Shown here: piece by piece, positions 1 through 6,075 of the stretch
Layout of the letters: each line of letters opens with the position of its first letter
Numbering within the stretch: position 1 is the stretch's first letter
NCBI GenBank assembly: GCA_017743275.1
Contig: JAGHZG010000015.1
Span: forward strand, 1-12,016
Direction: 5' to 3'
Origin: Chloroflexota bacterium
GTDB lineage: Bacteria > Chloroflexota > Anaerolineae > B4-G1 > DUEL01
Length of the DNA: 12,016 nt
Position numbers and translations under genes: made by a program
Notes under the pieces: model-generated
Told to the model about the DNA's origin: nothing
The model's input: the letters and a program-made list of their open reading frames with translations, nothing else
Databases searched by the model: none

Positions 1-794
1 GCGTAGAAGTCCACCCCGCCGGACGGGTTGGCATGGACCCGCCGGGCTGTCCATTCGGCACCCCGTTCCCGACCGTAGAAGGCCACCCGGCCCCCTTGTG
101 CCTGGCGCTCCTGGCCCAGTTCCCGCGCCACCAAGTGATCCCAGCAGGCCACCAGCAGGCCGTCGGGCGGGATGCGGGCCACGAATTCTGCAAACGCCTG
201 GCGGAAGTCGGCGAAGGTCGGATAGCAATCCGGGTGGTCGTGCTCCACGTTGGTCACAACGGCGATTCGCGGTGAAAATCCCAGAAAAGTCCGGTCGTAC
301 TCGTCCGCCTCCACCACGAAGTGGGGCCCGCCGCCCGCGCGGGCGTTGATCCCCAGCCCCGCCATCGTCCCGCCAACAATGAAGGTCGGGTCCAGGCCAG
401 CCTCCCAGAGAACCGTGGCGATCATCGCCGTCGTTGTCGTCTTGCCGTGGGTTCCGGCGACGGCGATGCCGATGCACCCTTCCATCAGTTGTCCCAGGAC
501 CTCGGCGCGCCGGAGCACCGGGATGCCCGCCGCCCGCGCGGCCTGGACCTCCACGTTGTCCTCCCGCACTGCTGAGGAGGCAATCACCACATCTGCTCCG
601 GCGACGTGCCCGGCCCGGTGGCCGATGTAGACCTGCGCGCCGTCCCGCGCCAGCGCCTCTGCTGCCGGGGAGAGGGCCAGGTCCGACCCGGAGACCACGG
701 CCCCGCGCTCCATCAGCACGCGGGCAATAGCGGAGAGCCCCGCTCCACCGATGCCGATGAAGTGGACGTGACGGGCATCCTGCAATCCGGGCAT
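1..794 (-). CDS. murC: UDP-N-acetylmuramate--L-alanine ligase MurC (N-terminal 264 residues; runs off left edge)
   Basis: MurC joins L-alanine to UDP-MurNAc in the cytoplasm using ATP, the first amino-acid step of peptidoglycan precursor synthesis. The translation shows the N-terminal Rossmann-type glycine loop IGIGGAGLSA (about residues 13-22), the ATP-binding P-loop GTHGKTTTT (114-122), EADEYD (162-167) and TNVEHDH (181-187), all in Mur-ligase order. The C-terminal domain lies outside the window. The ATG at 794 overlaps the stop of the upstream nuclease-like gene by one base (TGATG), and GAGG stands four bases before it, so translation is probably coupled to that accessory gene. In related clusters murC follows murG directly; here three genes intervene. 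Identity is firm; only the length is unknown. Confidence 0.96.
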   Translation of the reverse strand, partial: MPGLQDARHVHFIGIGGAGLSAIARVLMERGAVVSGSDLALSPAAEALARDGAQVYIGHRAGHVAGADVVIASSAVREDNVEVQAARAAGIPVLRRAEVLGQLMEGCIGIAVAGTHGKTTTTAMIATVLWEAGLDPTFIVGGTMAGLGINARAGGGPHFVVEADEYDRTFLGFSPRIAVVTNVEHDHPDCYPTFADFRQAFAEFVARIPPDGLLVACWDHLVARELGQERQAQGGRVAFYGRERGAEWTARRVHANPSGGVDFY

Positions 795-1351
795 CAGACC
801 TCACCCCTACCACGAATGCCCAGGTAAACCCAGAACTCTCTCAACGATCCGAATTTCTTTCCCCAGAGGGGTTGAACGACAACCATCTCTTTGCCCCTCC
901 AGGAAGGGATGATTTTCGCTGGCCGTTTCCGGTCCCCAGAACCCTCTGGGGTGATGAATTTCCGGTACTCTGAACCCACCTGACCGACGACGACCGCAAC
1001 AACCCGGTGCTCTCTCCCCAGGGGCAAAAGGGAAGCACATTCCCAGTGGTGCTCTTCCCCTCCTTCTTCTCCGCCCTTCCCCAAAGCAGGACGGACATCT
1101 TTGAATTTTCCCAGGGCATGGGACCACCCGGTCCGACTCTTGGACTCCATCAATACGACCACCCAGGGCTCTTCTCCGACCCGGCCCACGAGCAGGTGAT
1201 CCGGTCTTTTGAAACCCATATCTCCGAAATATGCCTCCAGATCATAGGCCCAAAGTCGTTCATCTTTCTGCACGGTTACCGAGATCCCCCGGAGGGCAAA
1301 AGTGGACTGCCGGGATGAGTCGTAGATGCAGTACTGGGCCAGCCGGCACAT
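794..1351 (-). CDS. Hypothetical protein, possible PD-(D/E)XK-type nuclease partner of the adjacent ATPase
   Basis: A 185-residue protein that I do not recognise as a named family. It has no membrane segment or signal peptide. The one suggestive feature is an Asp at about residue 51 (RPDHLLVGR), then a hydrophobic strand (WVVVLMES) ending in E69-S-K71 and followed by a basic helix-like stretch. That D...ExK pattern resembles the core of PD-(D/E)XK nucleases, but it is short and could arise by chance. I chose the ATG at 1351 because GGGAGG lies just ahead of it; a GTG at 1357 would give a 4-nt overlap with the ATPase and two more residues. The ATPase stop is only two bases upstream and murC begins within this gene's stop codon. 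The tight pairing suggests that it works with the ATPase. Function is inferred, not shown. Confidence 0.75.
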   Translation of the reverse strand: MCRLAQYCIYDSSRQSTFALRGISVTVQKDERLWAYDLEAYFGDMGFKRPDHLLVGRVGEEPWVVVLMESKSRTGWSHALGKFKDVRPALGKGGEEGGEEHHWECASLLPLGREHRVVAVVVGQVGSEYRKFITPEGSGDRKRPAKIIPSWRGKEMVVVQPLWGKKFGSLREFWVYLGIRGRGEV

Positions 1352-1353
1352 CC

Positions 1354-2526
1354 TCACCTCCCATACGCCCTCAGGTAGTCTATCCGGTTCGCCTCTACGA
1401 CCAGAGATTCCCCCACTTCCGCCAATTCCGCCTCTGAGATCACGCCGAGGGCTTTATCCACCAGGTCCACCACCACTCCATCCTCACGGAAGAAGTAGGC
1501 CCCCACTTTGCCCGGCTTCAGGCGCACTTCGGGTTCGGGAATGCCCGGCTCCGTGTAATCTTCTGGCAGCGCCGACGCTTCTATCAGGTTGTTGAGCACG
1601 TAGAGAACGGTCATAGAATGCGTCGTCACCAGGACCCGGAAGCCGTGGTTGACCAGGTAGGCCAGGATTTTGACCATCGCGACCTGGGCCTCCGGGTGCA
1701 GGTGAATTTCGGGCTCCTCCACGTGGATCGCGAAGTCCTCCGGTATCTCCCGGTCCCGGCGCCAGGTAAACAGTACCTCCGCCAGCAGGACCAGGGGCCA
1801 GTTCGCTTTCTGGCCTGAGGAGGCCATATCTACGTCCAGCCGTTCTTTTCCTCCGAACTCCCATTTCCACCGTTCCCCCACCCGATATACCTCTCCTCCC
1901 AGCGCTTGCTTCCCCATCTCACGAATCCTTTGCCCTTCTACAGTATCCGGTTGGCCGTCTTCCCACTGGTGAAACGTCTCGGCAACCATTTCCATCAAAT
2001 CCCCAAAACGAAAGAGCGTAGAGGGCCACGAGAGAATTTCCCATACAGATGGGGCCTGGGCGTGAGAGTACAGGATTCTTTCCGCCGGGATATATACGGC
2101 CTTGCCCAGCCTACCAGTTTCCAGGCGGCCGTGCATGCGTTCAATATATCTCTTCATAGATTGGTGGGGGTAAATCAGCCGGTTTCGGCGATCCATACGG
2201 AATCCCCACTCCTGACCAGCATAACCGTACGTCACTATAGCAGAGGGGTCAGCGAAAACCGCTATGGCTCTTCGGGCGCTCCGAAGATTATCCAGGGCTG
2301 TCCGAAGGATCCTCTCCGGGCTTGCCTCTGGACCCATTCTTGCCCTATAATAGCGGACCAGTAAAGGTAGATTCCTAAAGAAATAAATCAGTTGGGATAC
2401 CAGCGACTTCCCTGTTCCCTGCTTGCCGATGAACAGAGTAAACGGGTAAATCTCTAACCCACCTTCCGGCAAATTCCGTATAGGCCCGAGGGCCCCTTTC
2501 TCAATGCGCAAGATTTCTTTTTCCAT
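1354..2526 (-). CDS. AAA/ABC-type ATPase of the OLD/AAA_15-like kind
   Basis: A soluble 390-residue SMC/ABC-like ATPase. Visible motifs: Walker A GKQGTGKS (residues 34-41), a signature-like ASSGQ (about 236-240), Walker B FAIHVEEPEIHLHP (265-278, with E270 and E271), and the H-loop TTHS (301-304). The EPEIHLHP form is typical of AAA_15/AAA_21 and OLD-type ATPases found in defence modules. The ATG at 2526 is preferred: GGGAGGA lies about ten bases upstream. An in-frame TTG at 2544 would place the start inside that ribosome-binding site. No Toprim domain is present in the C-terminus, so any nuclease activity would have to come from a partner, most simply the next gene. Base composition is locally low: 23 of 60 bases are G/C at 2341-2400, against 45 of 60 in a GC-rich part of murG (3481-3540), which suggests acquisition. 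The exact subfamily and role are unknown. Confidence 0.88.
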   Translation of the reverse strand: MEKEILRIEKGALGPIRNLPEGGLEIYPFTLFIGKQGTGKSLVSQLIYFFRNLPLLVRYYRARMGPEASPERILRTALDNLRSARRAIAVFADPSAIVTYGYAGQEWGFRMDRRNRLIYPHQSMKRYIERMHGRLETGRLGKAVYIPAERILYSHAQAPSVWEILSWPSTLFRFGDLMEMVAETFHQWEDGQPDTVEGQRIREMGKQALGGEVYRVGERWKWEFGGKERLDVDMASSGQKANWPLVLLAEVLFTWRRDREIPEDFAIHVEEPEIHLHPEAQVAMVKILAYLVNHGFRVLVTTHSMTVLYVLNNLIEASALPEDYTEPGIPEPEVRLKPGKVGAYFFREDGVVVDLVDKALGVISEAELAEVGESLVVEANRIDYLRAYGR

Positions 2527-2547
2527 AAAAAATATTCCTCCCAAGCC

Positions 2548-3126
2548 TTACAGCAGGACCACCAGCACCACAATTAACGTCACCCCGGTCAGGATGAGGA
2601 TCATTTGATCGCTCATCCAGGCCTGGGGCAAAAAGGTCTCGGCAAACCGGGCCACTTGAGGATCTGGCACCCGAATTCCCCAGAGGCCGGGAATGTTCTG
2701 CAGTGCTTCCGGCGGAAGATCTTGTGGAAGGTTTGGCGGGAGTCCGTAGTTTGCCGCATGCAGAAACCCCCAAATCGTTCCCGCCAGCAGATAGGCGTTT
2801 GCTGCCCCAACGATGAACCCCAGGATCAAATCCTGAACCTTCTCCCGCCGGGCCTTGCCCGCCAGATAGGGCGATATGGCGGGTCCGGCATAACCAAACA
2901 ACGCCATAATGATAAAGAGCACGCTGAAAATGTAGAACTGGTCTAAGGCAGAGCGCTCCTTCAGGTACTCCCGCACGAAGGGAATGATGTTCAGGAACAG
3001 CCAGCGCAGGAAGTAGGCAGAGATAATGGCCAGGGTGACCAGCAACTCCCGCACCCATCCCCGCAGCGCGCCCACGAGGCTGAACATCAAGACGACCAGC
3101 CAGAAGAAGGTGTTGAGCGGCATCAT
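2548..3126 (-). CDS. CvpA-family-like integral membrane protein
   Basis: A 192-residue hydrophobic protein with five likely membrane segments, at about residues 4-21, 27-48, 63-82, 99-121 and 173-192. The N-terminal LRGWVRELLV after the first segment and DLILGFIVGAANAYLLAG in the fourth match the general layout of CvpA (colicin V production) proteins; the fifth, C-terminal segment is extra. The molecular function of CvpA proteins is poorly defined. AGGGAG precedes two adjacent ATG codons at 3126 and 3123, and either could be used. A longer frame reaching 3204 overlaps murG but has no ribosome-binding site at its upstream ATG codons. The gene starts 53 bases after the murG stop and is followed 21 bases later by the ATPase start. 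Whether it belongs with the wall genes or the accessory cassette is unclear. Confidence 0.72.
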   Translation of the reverse strand: MMPLNTFFWLVVLMFSLVGALRGWVRELLVTLAIISAYFLRWLFLNIIPFVREYLKERSALDQFYIFSVLFIIMALFGYAGPAISPYLAGKARREKVQDLILGFIVGAANAYLLAGTIWGFLHAANYGLPPNLPQDLPPEALQNIPGLWGIRVPDPQVARFAETFLPQAWMSDQMILILTGVTLIVVLVVLL

Positions 3127-3179
3127 GGCTCTCCCTGATAGGCGGGAAACTCCCATTTGAGTGACACCGTTTGCATTTT

Positions 3180-4271
3180 TCACCCCCTGATCTCCGCCAA
3201 CCATTGAGCCAGATGTCCCGCCGCATCAGGACGGGACAGGGCCCGCGCGCGCTCCCGCATCTCCGAAAGTCGCGCCGGGTCCTCTAACAGCGACCGCACC
3301 GTCGGCACCAACTCGCCCTTCAGCCGCGCGTCCTCCAGGATGACCGCTGCGCCGCGCGAGACCAGCCACTCCGCATTCACCCGCTGGTAGCGCCATGCAT
3401 ATGGGTAGGGCACCAGGACGGCTGGCAGGCCGAAATACGGCAACTCCCCCAGCGTGGACGCCCCGGCCCGGCAGACGGCCAGGTCGGCCGCGGCCAGCGC
3501 CTGCCCCATCGCCGCGCCGTGCAGATATGGGTACGGGTGGTAGCGGCCCCGCGCGGGGGCCGGAAGGGTATCCGCCCGCGCCGCCACCCAGGGCCAGTCC
3601 CTCTCCCCGCTGATGTGGACCACGTGCGCCACCTCCAACAGGCCCTCCAGGTTCTCCACCACCGCCTGATTGATGCTCCGGGCGCCTGTGCTTCCCCCGA
3701 AAGCCAGCAGCACCGGTTCCCCGTCCGGCAAACCCAGCGCCGCCCGCGCCGCTGCCCGCTCTATCCCGGCGAACTCCGGCCGGACCGGGTAACCCGTCAC
3801 CACCACTTTGCGGGCCGGCAGGAAGGCCCGCGACTCCTCCACTGTCACCCCGATGCGGGTGGCCAGACGGGCGATGAACCGCACCGCCAGCCCCGGCTCA
3901 ATGTCCGGCAGATACAGCAGAATGGGCACCCGCAGAACCCATGCTGCCAGCGCCACCGGTACGCTGGCGTACCCCCCGGTGACGAAGAGGACGTCCGGGC
4001 GGCGCCGACGGCCCAGTCGCAGCGCTGCGAAGAATCCCTGCGCCAGTTTGACCAGATTGCGCGCGGCTCGCCAGGGCGCCAGCCCGTGCAGGCCCCCCGC
4101 CGGGATTCCGGCAAAGGGCAGCCCCGCGCGGGCAACCAGCCGTTCCTCCACGCTCCCGCTGCCGCCCACGTAGAGCACGTCCATCGGCCCCGCGGCCTTC
4201 AAGGCCTGCAGGACGGCCAGGCCCGGGTAGACGTGCCCGCCCGTTCCCCCACCGGCCATCCAGAGAAACAT
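3180..4271 (-). CDS. murG: UDP-GlcNAc:lipid I N-acetylglucosaminyltransferase MurG
   Basis: MurG is a peripheral inner-leaflet GT-B enzyme that transfers GlcNAc from UDP-GlcNAc to lipid I, giving lipid II. The 363-residue protein is of normal length. It shows the first glycine loop GGGTGGHVYP (7-16), VTGGYASVPVALAA (98-110), the C-domain glycine loop GGSTGARSIN (192-201), and the donor-site CRAGASTLGE (267-276) followed by PYPYAWRYQRVNAEWL. The usual HEQN-type acceptor loop reads LPDIEPG here (121-127), and the usual DHQ before NA reads YQR; both may be lineage variants. AAGGA lies eight bases before the ATG at 4271. The gene follows ftsW by 16 bases, and a repeat-derived stem-loop lies just upstream. 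Confidence 0.97.
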   Translation of the reverse strand: MFLWMAGGGTGGHVYPGLAVLQALKAAGPMDVLYVGGSGSVEERLVARAGLPFAGIPAGGLHGLAPWRAARNLVKLAQGFFAALRLGRRRRPDVLFVTGGYASVPVALAAWVLRVPILLYLPDIEPGLAVRFIARLATRIGVTVEESRAFLPARKVVVTGYPVRPEFAGIERAAARAALGLPDGEPVLLAFGGSTGARSINQAVVENLEGLLEVAHVVHISGERDWPWVAARADTLPAPARGRYHPYPYLHGAAMGQALAAADLAVCRAGASTLGELPYFGLPAVLVPYPYAWRYQRVNAEWLVSRGAAVILEDARLKGELVPTVRSLLEDPARLSEMRERARALSRPDAAGHLAQWLAEIRG

Positions 4272-4287
4272 CGTTTTTTTCCTTATC

Positions 4288-5463
4288 TCACCGCAGAGAG
4301 CGCGGAGAACGCAGAGAGTTTTGTACTTTTAGTTCATTTCCACTCCGCGTTCTCTGCGGCGGTAATTCCTCCCCCTTCCAGCGGCGGGGCGGACGCCCCC
4401 GCGCGACGCTCTGCAAGAGCCCCACCGCCGCCAGCGAGGTCACCAGCGAGGAGCCGCCGACCCCGATGAAGGGCAGATTCGTTCCCGTGAACGGCAGCAG
4501 CGATACGATGACCCCCATGTTGAAGAGGGCCTGGAAGACCAGGAGGACCGTCAGCCCGGCCGCCAGCAGACCACCGAATCCGTCCCGTGCCCGCAGCGCG
4601 ATGCGAAAGCCCCGCCAGGCCAGGACGCCGAACAGCCCGATGACCGTCAGACATCCGATCAGTCCCAGTTCCTCCCCCGTGACGGCGAAAACGGCATCGG
4701 TATGGGCAGCGGGCAGGTAGAACTTCACCCGTCCCTCCCCCAGTCCCGTGCCGAAGAGGCCGCCGCTGGCCAGCGCGTAGAGCGCCTGCTGGGGGTGATA
4801 CGGCAGGAGCGATGGGTCCTTCAATCCTGCCAGGAACATTTCCAACCGCTCTTGCGCGTGCGGATACACCATCACCAGCCCCCAGAAGACAACTCCTCCC
4901 ATCAGCCCGGCGAAGAACAACTGGCCGATGTGCGCGCCGGAGAGAAAGAAGACCACAAAGCCCGCCACGATGATCACGGCCATTGTGCTCAGATCCGGTT
5001 GCAGAGCCACCAGTCCCGCCACCAGCCCCATCCAGACCGAAAAGGGGATCAGGCCATAGGTCAGGTCGCGGATGCGCTCTCCTTTGGACGAGGCCCAGGC
5101 GGCGGCATAGATGACCGTCGCGATCTTCGCCAGTTCGCCCGGCTGGACGGAACTTCCCAGCAGGGCGCGCTGCATCCCCCCCTGGGGACGGCCCACGATC
5201 AGCACCAGCACCAGCAGGACCAGCGTCCCGCCCAGGAGCGGCACGGCCCAGTCCCGCCAGAGGGTGTAGTCTATACGGGCCAGCGCGACGGCCACCGCGA
5301 CCCCCAGGGCCAGCCACAGGACGTGCCGCTTGAGCCAGTAGAGGGGGTCACCGTACTGGCCGTAGCCCCAGTCAAAGGTGGTGCTGTAGACCATCAGCAG
5401 CCCCACCATCACCAGGGCCGCCACCGAGAGCATCAACAAATAATCGGGCGGTCGGTCTTTCAT
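4288..5463 (-). CDS. ftsW: FtsW/SpoVE-type SEDS peptidoglycan glycosyltransferase
   Basis: A 391-residue polytopic membrane protein of the SEDS family, which polymerises lipid II into glycan strands with a cognate class B penicillin-binding protein at the septum. Diagnostic motifs: QPGELAK (107-113; most relatives have QPSE), QPDLST (155-160), the loop GTGLGEGRVKFYLPAAHTD (238-256) followed by VTGEELGLIG (261-270), and LPFIGVGGSSLV (330-341). Position between murD and murG supports FtsW over RodA. The last 15 or so residues (after about 376) are encoded by an intergenic 9-nt-period repeat and are probably not conserved. The ATG at 5463 has no clear Shine-Dalgarno sequence, because another copy of that repeat ends seven bases upstream. 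Alternative internal ATGs lack one too and would cut the first membrane helix. Confidence 0.95.
   Translation of the reverse strand: MKDRPPDYLLMLSVAALVMVGLLMVYSTTFDWGYGQYGDPLYWLKRHVLWLALGVAVAVALARIDYTLWRDWAVPLLGGTLVLLVLVLIVGRPQGGMQRALLGSSVQPGELAKIATVIYAAAWASSKGERIRDLTYGLIPFSVWMGLVAGLVALQPDLSTMAVIIVAGFVVFFLSGAHIGQLFFAGLMGGVVFWGLVMVYPHAQERLEMFLAGLKDPSLLPYHPQQALYALASGGLFGTGLGEGRVKFYLPAAHTDAVFAVTGEELGLIGCLTVIGLFGVLAWRGFRIALRARDGFGGLLAAGLTVLLVFQALFNMGVIVSLLPFTGTNLPFIGVGGSSLVTSLAAVGLLQSVARGRPPRRWKGEELPPQRTRSGNELKVQNSLRSPRSLR
4290..4318 (+). repeat. 9-nt-period CGCAGAGA repeat, copy A (ftsW 3' end)
   Basis: Plus-strand orientation, with a T-run (GTTTTG) to its right. It covers the ftsW stop codon and final codons. 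Positions 4292-4317 are identical over 26 bases to the inverse complement of copy E (6081-6106). Confidence 0.88.
4291..4359 (-). other. Potential stem-loop between ftsW and murG
   Basis: Arms 4291-4307 and 4343-4359 pair at 16 of 17 positions (one C-A mismatch in the minus-strand transcript) around a 35-base loop. It lies in the last codons of ftsW and 20 bases before the murG start codon. It could slow ribosomes, set a processing site or tune murG expression. No T-run follows on the transcript side. Confidence 0.6.
4343..4362 (-). repeat. 9-nt-period repeat, inverted short copy B (inside ftsW 3' end)
   Basis: An inverted partial copy within the ftsW tail. Its bases 4343-4359 are complementary to 4291-4307 of copy A at 16 of 17 positions. 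Confidence 0.8.
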
Positions 5464-5467
5464 ATCT

Positions 5468-5510
5468 ATCTAACCGCAGAGAACGCAGAGAGTGCAGAGA
5501 TTTTTATCTC
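5468..5510 (+). repeat. 9-nt-period repeat, copy C (before ftsW)
   Basis: A unit beginning ATCTAACCGCAGAG and ending TTTTTATCTC, with three 9-nt steps between. It ends close to the ftsW start and appears to take the place of its ribosome-binding site. Confidence 0.88.
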
Positions 5511-5515
5511 ACGTT

Positions 5516-5560
5516 ATCTAACCGCAGAGCGCGAAGAACGCAGAGGTTTTTTTATCTCTC
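5516..5560 (+). repeat. 9-nt-period repeat, copy D (after the GxxExxY gene)
   Basis: A direct copy of the unit at 5468-5510, displaced by 48 bases, again beginning ATCTAACCGCAGAG and ending in a seven-T run and ATCTC. The gap 5464-5603 between ftsW and the GxxExxY gene consists mostly of copies C and D. Confidence 0.87.
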
Positions 5561-5603
5561 AAGGAGTGTGTGTCAGGGACCCAGAAGAAACGTCAATCTT
5601 GCT

Positions 5604-6056
5604 TTATGAGCGCGGCAAGCCTCTCCCAGGGAAGTCGGGAAAGTTGTTGACCAGGCGGTGAATGCCGTTTTTCAAAACCTTCACGTTGAAATTGATCAGC
5701 AGGCCGACCCGACACCCCGAAAGCCTCAAATAGGATAGCAGTTGGGCATAATGCACGGGCAGCAACTGGTCTACTGCTTTAATCTCCACAATGACCTTCT
5801 CCTCAACCAACAGGTCCAGACGATAGCCGCCGTCCAGCCGCACATCTTTGTACACGACAGGAAGCGGCTTTTGCTGCTCCACCTTCAGTCCGCGCTGGGC
5901 CAATTCAAAGGCCAGGCACGCCTCATATGCGGACTCCAGCAACCCAGGCCCTAGAGCATGGTGGACTTCCATCGCCGCCTGGATAACTGTTTCTGTAATT
6001 CGATTCATCTCCTCCGCTTCTTTCAACAGCGCATTGTGTGCGGAAGAGGAGTCCAT
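5604..6056 (-). CDS. GxxExxY protein (PD-(D/E)XK nuclease-like superfamily)
   Basis: A 150-residue member of the GxxExxY family. The name motif is G38-LL-E41-SA-Y44 in [15 protein letters not shown]. It is followed by [19 protein letters not shown], with D81 and E91-I-K93 matching a PD-(D/E)XK core, and by [24 protein letters not shown], the usual C-terminal block with Q105. The biological role of the family is not established. Members average about 125 residues; this one has extra N-terminal and C-terminal tails, the latter ([11 protein letters not shown]) entering sequence next to the repeats. AAGGAG stands five bases before the ATG at 6056; a GTG at 6062 is a weaker choice. It begins 19 bases after the murD stop and is bracketed by inward-facing copies of the 9-nt-period repeat, which suggests that it arrived as an inserted unit between murD and ftsW. 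Confidence 0.92.
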   Translation of the reverse strand: MDSSSAHNALLKEAEEMNRITETVIQAAMEVHHALGPGLLESAYEACLAFELAQRGLKVEQQKPLPVVYKDVRLDGGYRLDLLVEEKVIVEIKAVDQLLPVHYAQLLSYLRLSGCRVGLLINFNVKVLKNGIHRLVNNFPDFPGRGLPRS

Positions 6057-6075
6057 AAGCACTCCTTACAAAAAA

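Noticed and set aside
2527..2544. TTG start extending the first ATPase by six residues
   Set aside because: The codon lies within the GGGAGGA ribosome-binding site that serves the ATG at 2526.
3519..4469. Long plus-strand frame opposite murG and the ftsW tail
   Set aside because: It is a shadow of high-GC codons on the opposite strand, has a proline/arginine-rich composition with no domain, and includes the translated repeat.
4702..5661. Plus-strand frame of 319 residues opposite ftsW
   Set aside because: Shadow of ftsW rich in Gln/His/Pro; no motif and no ribosome-binding site.
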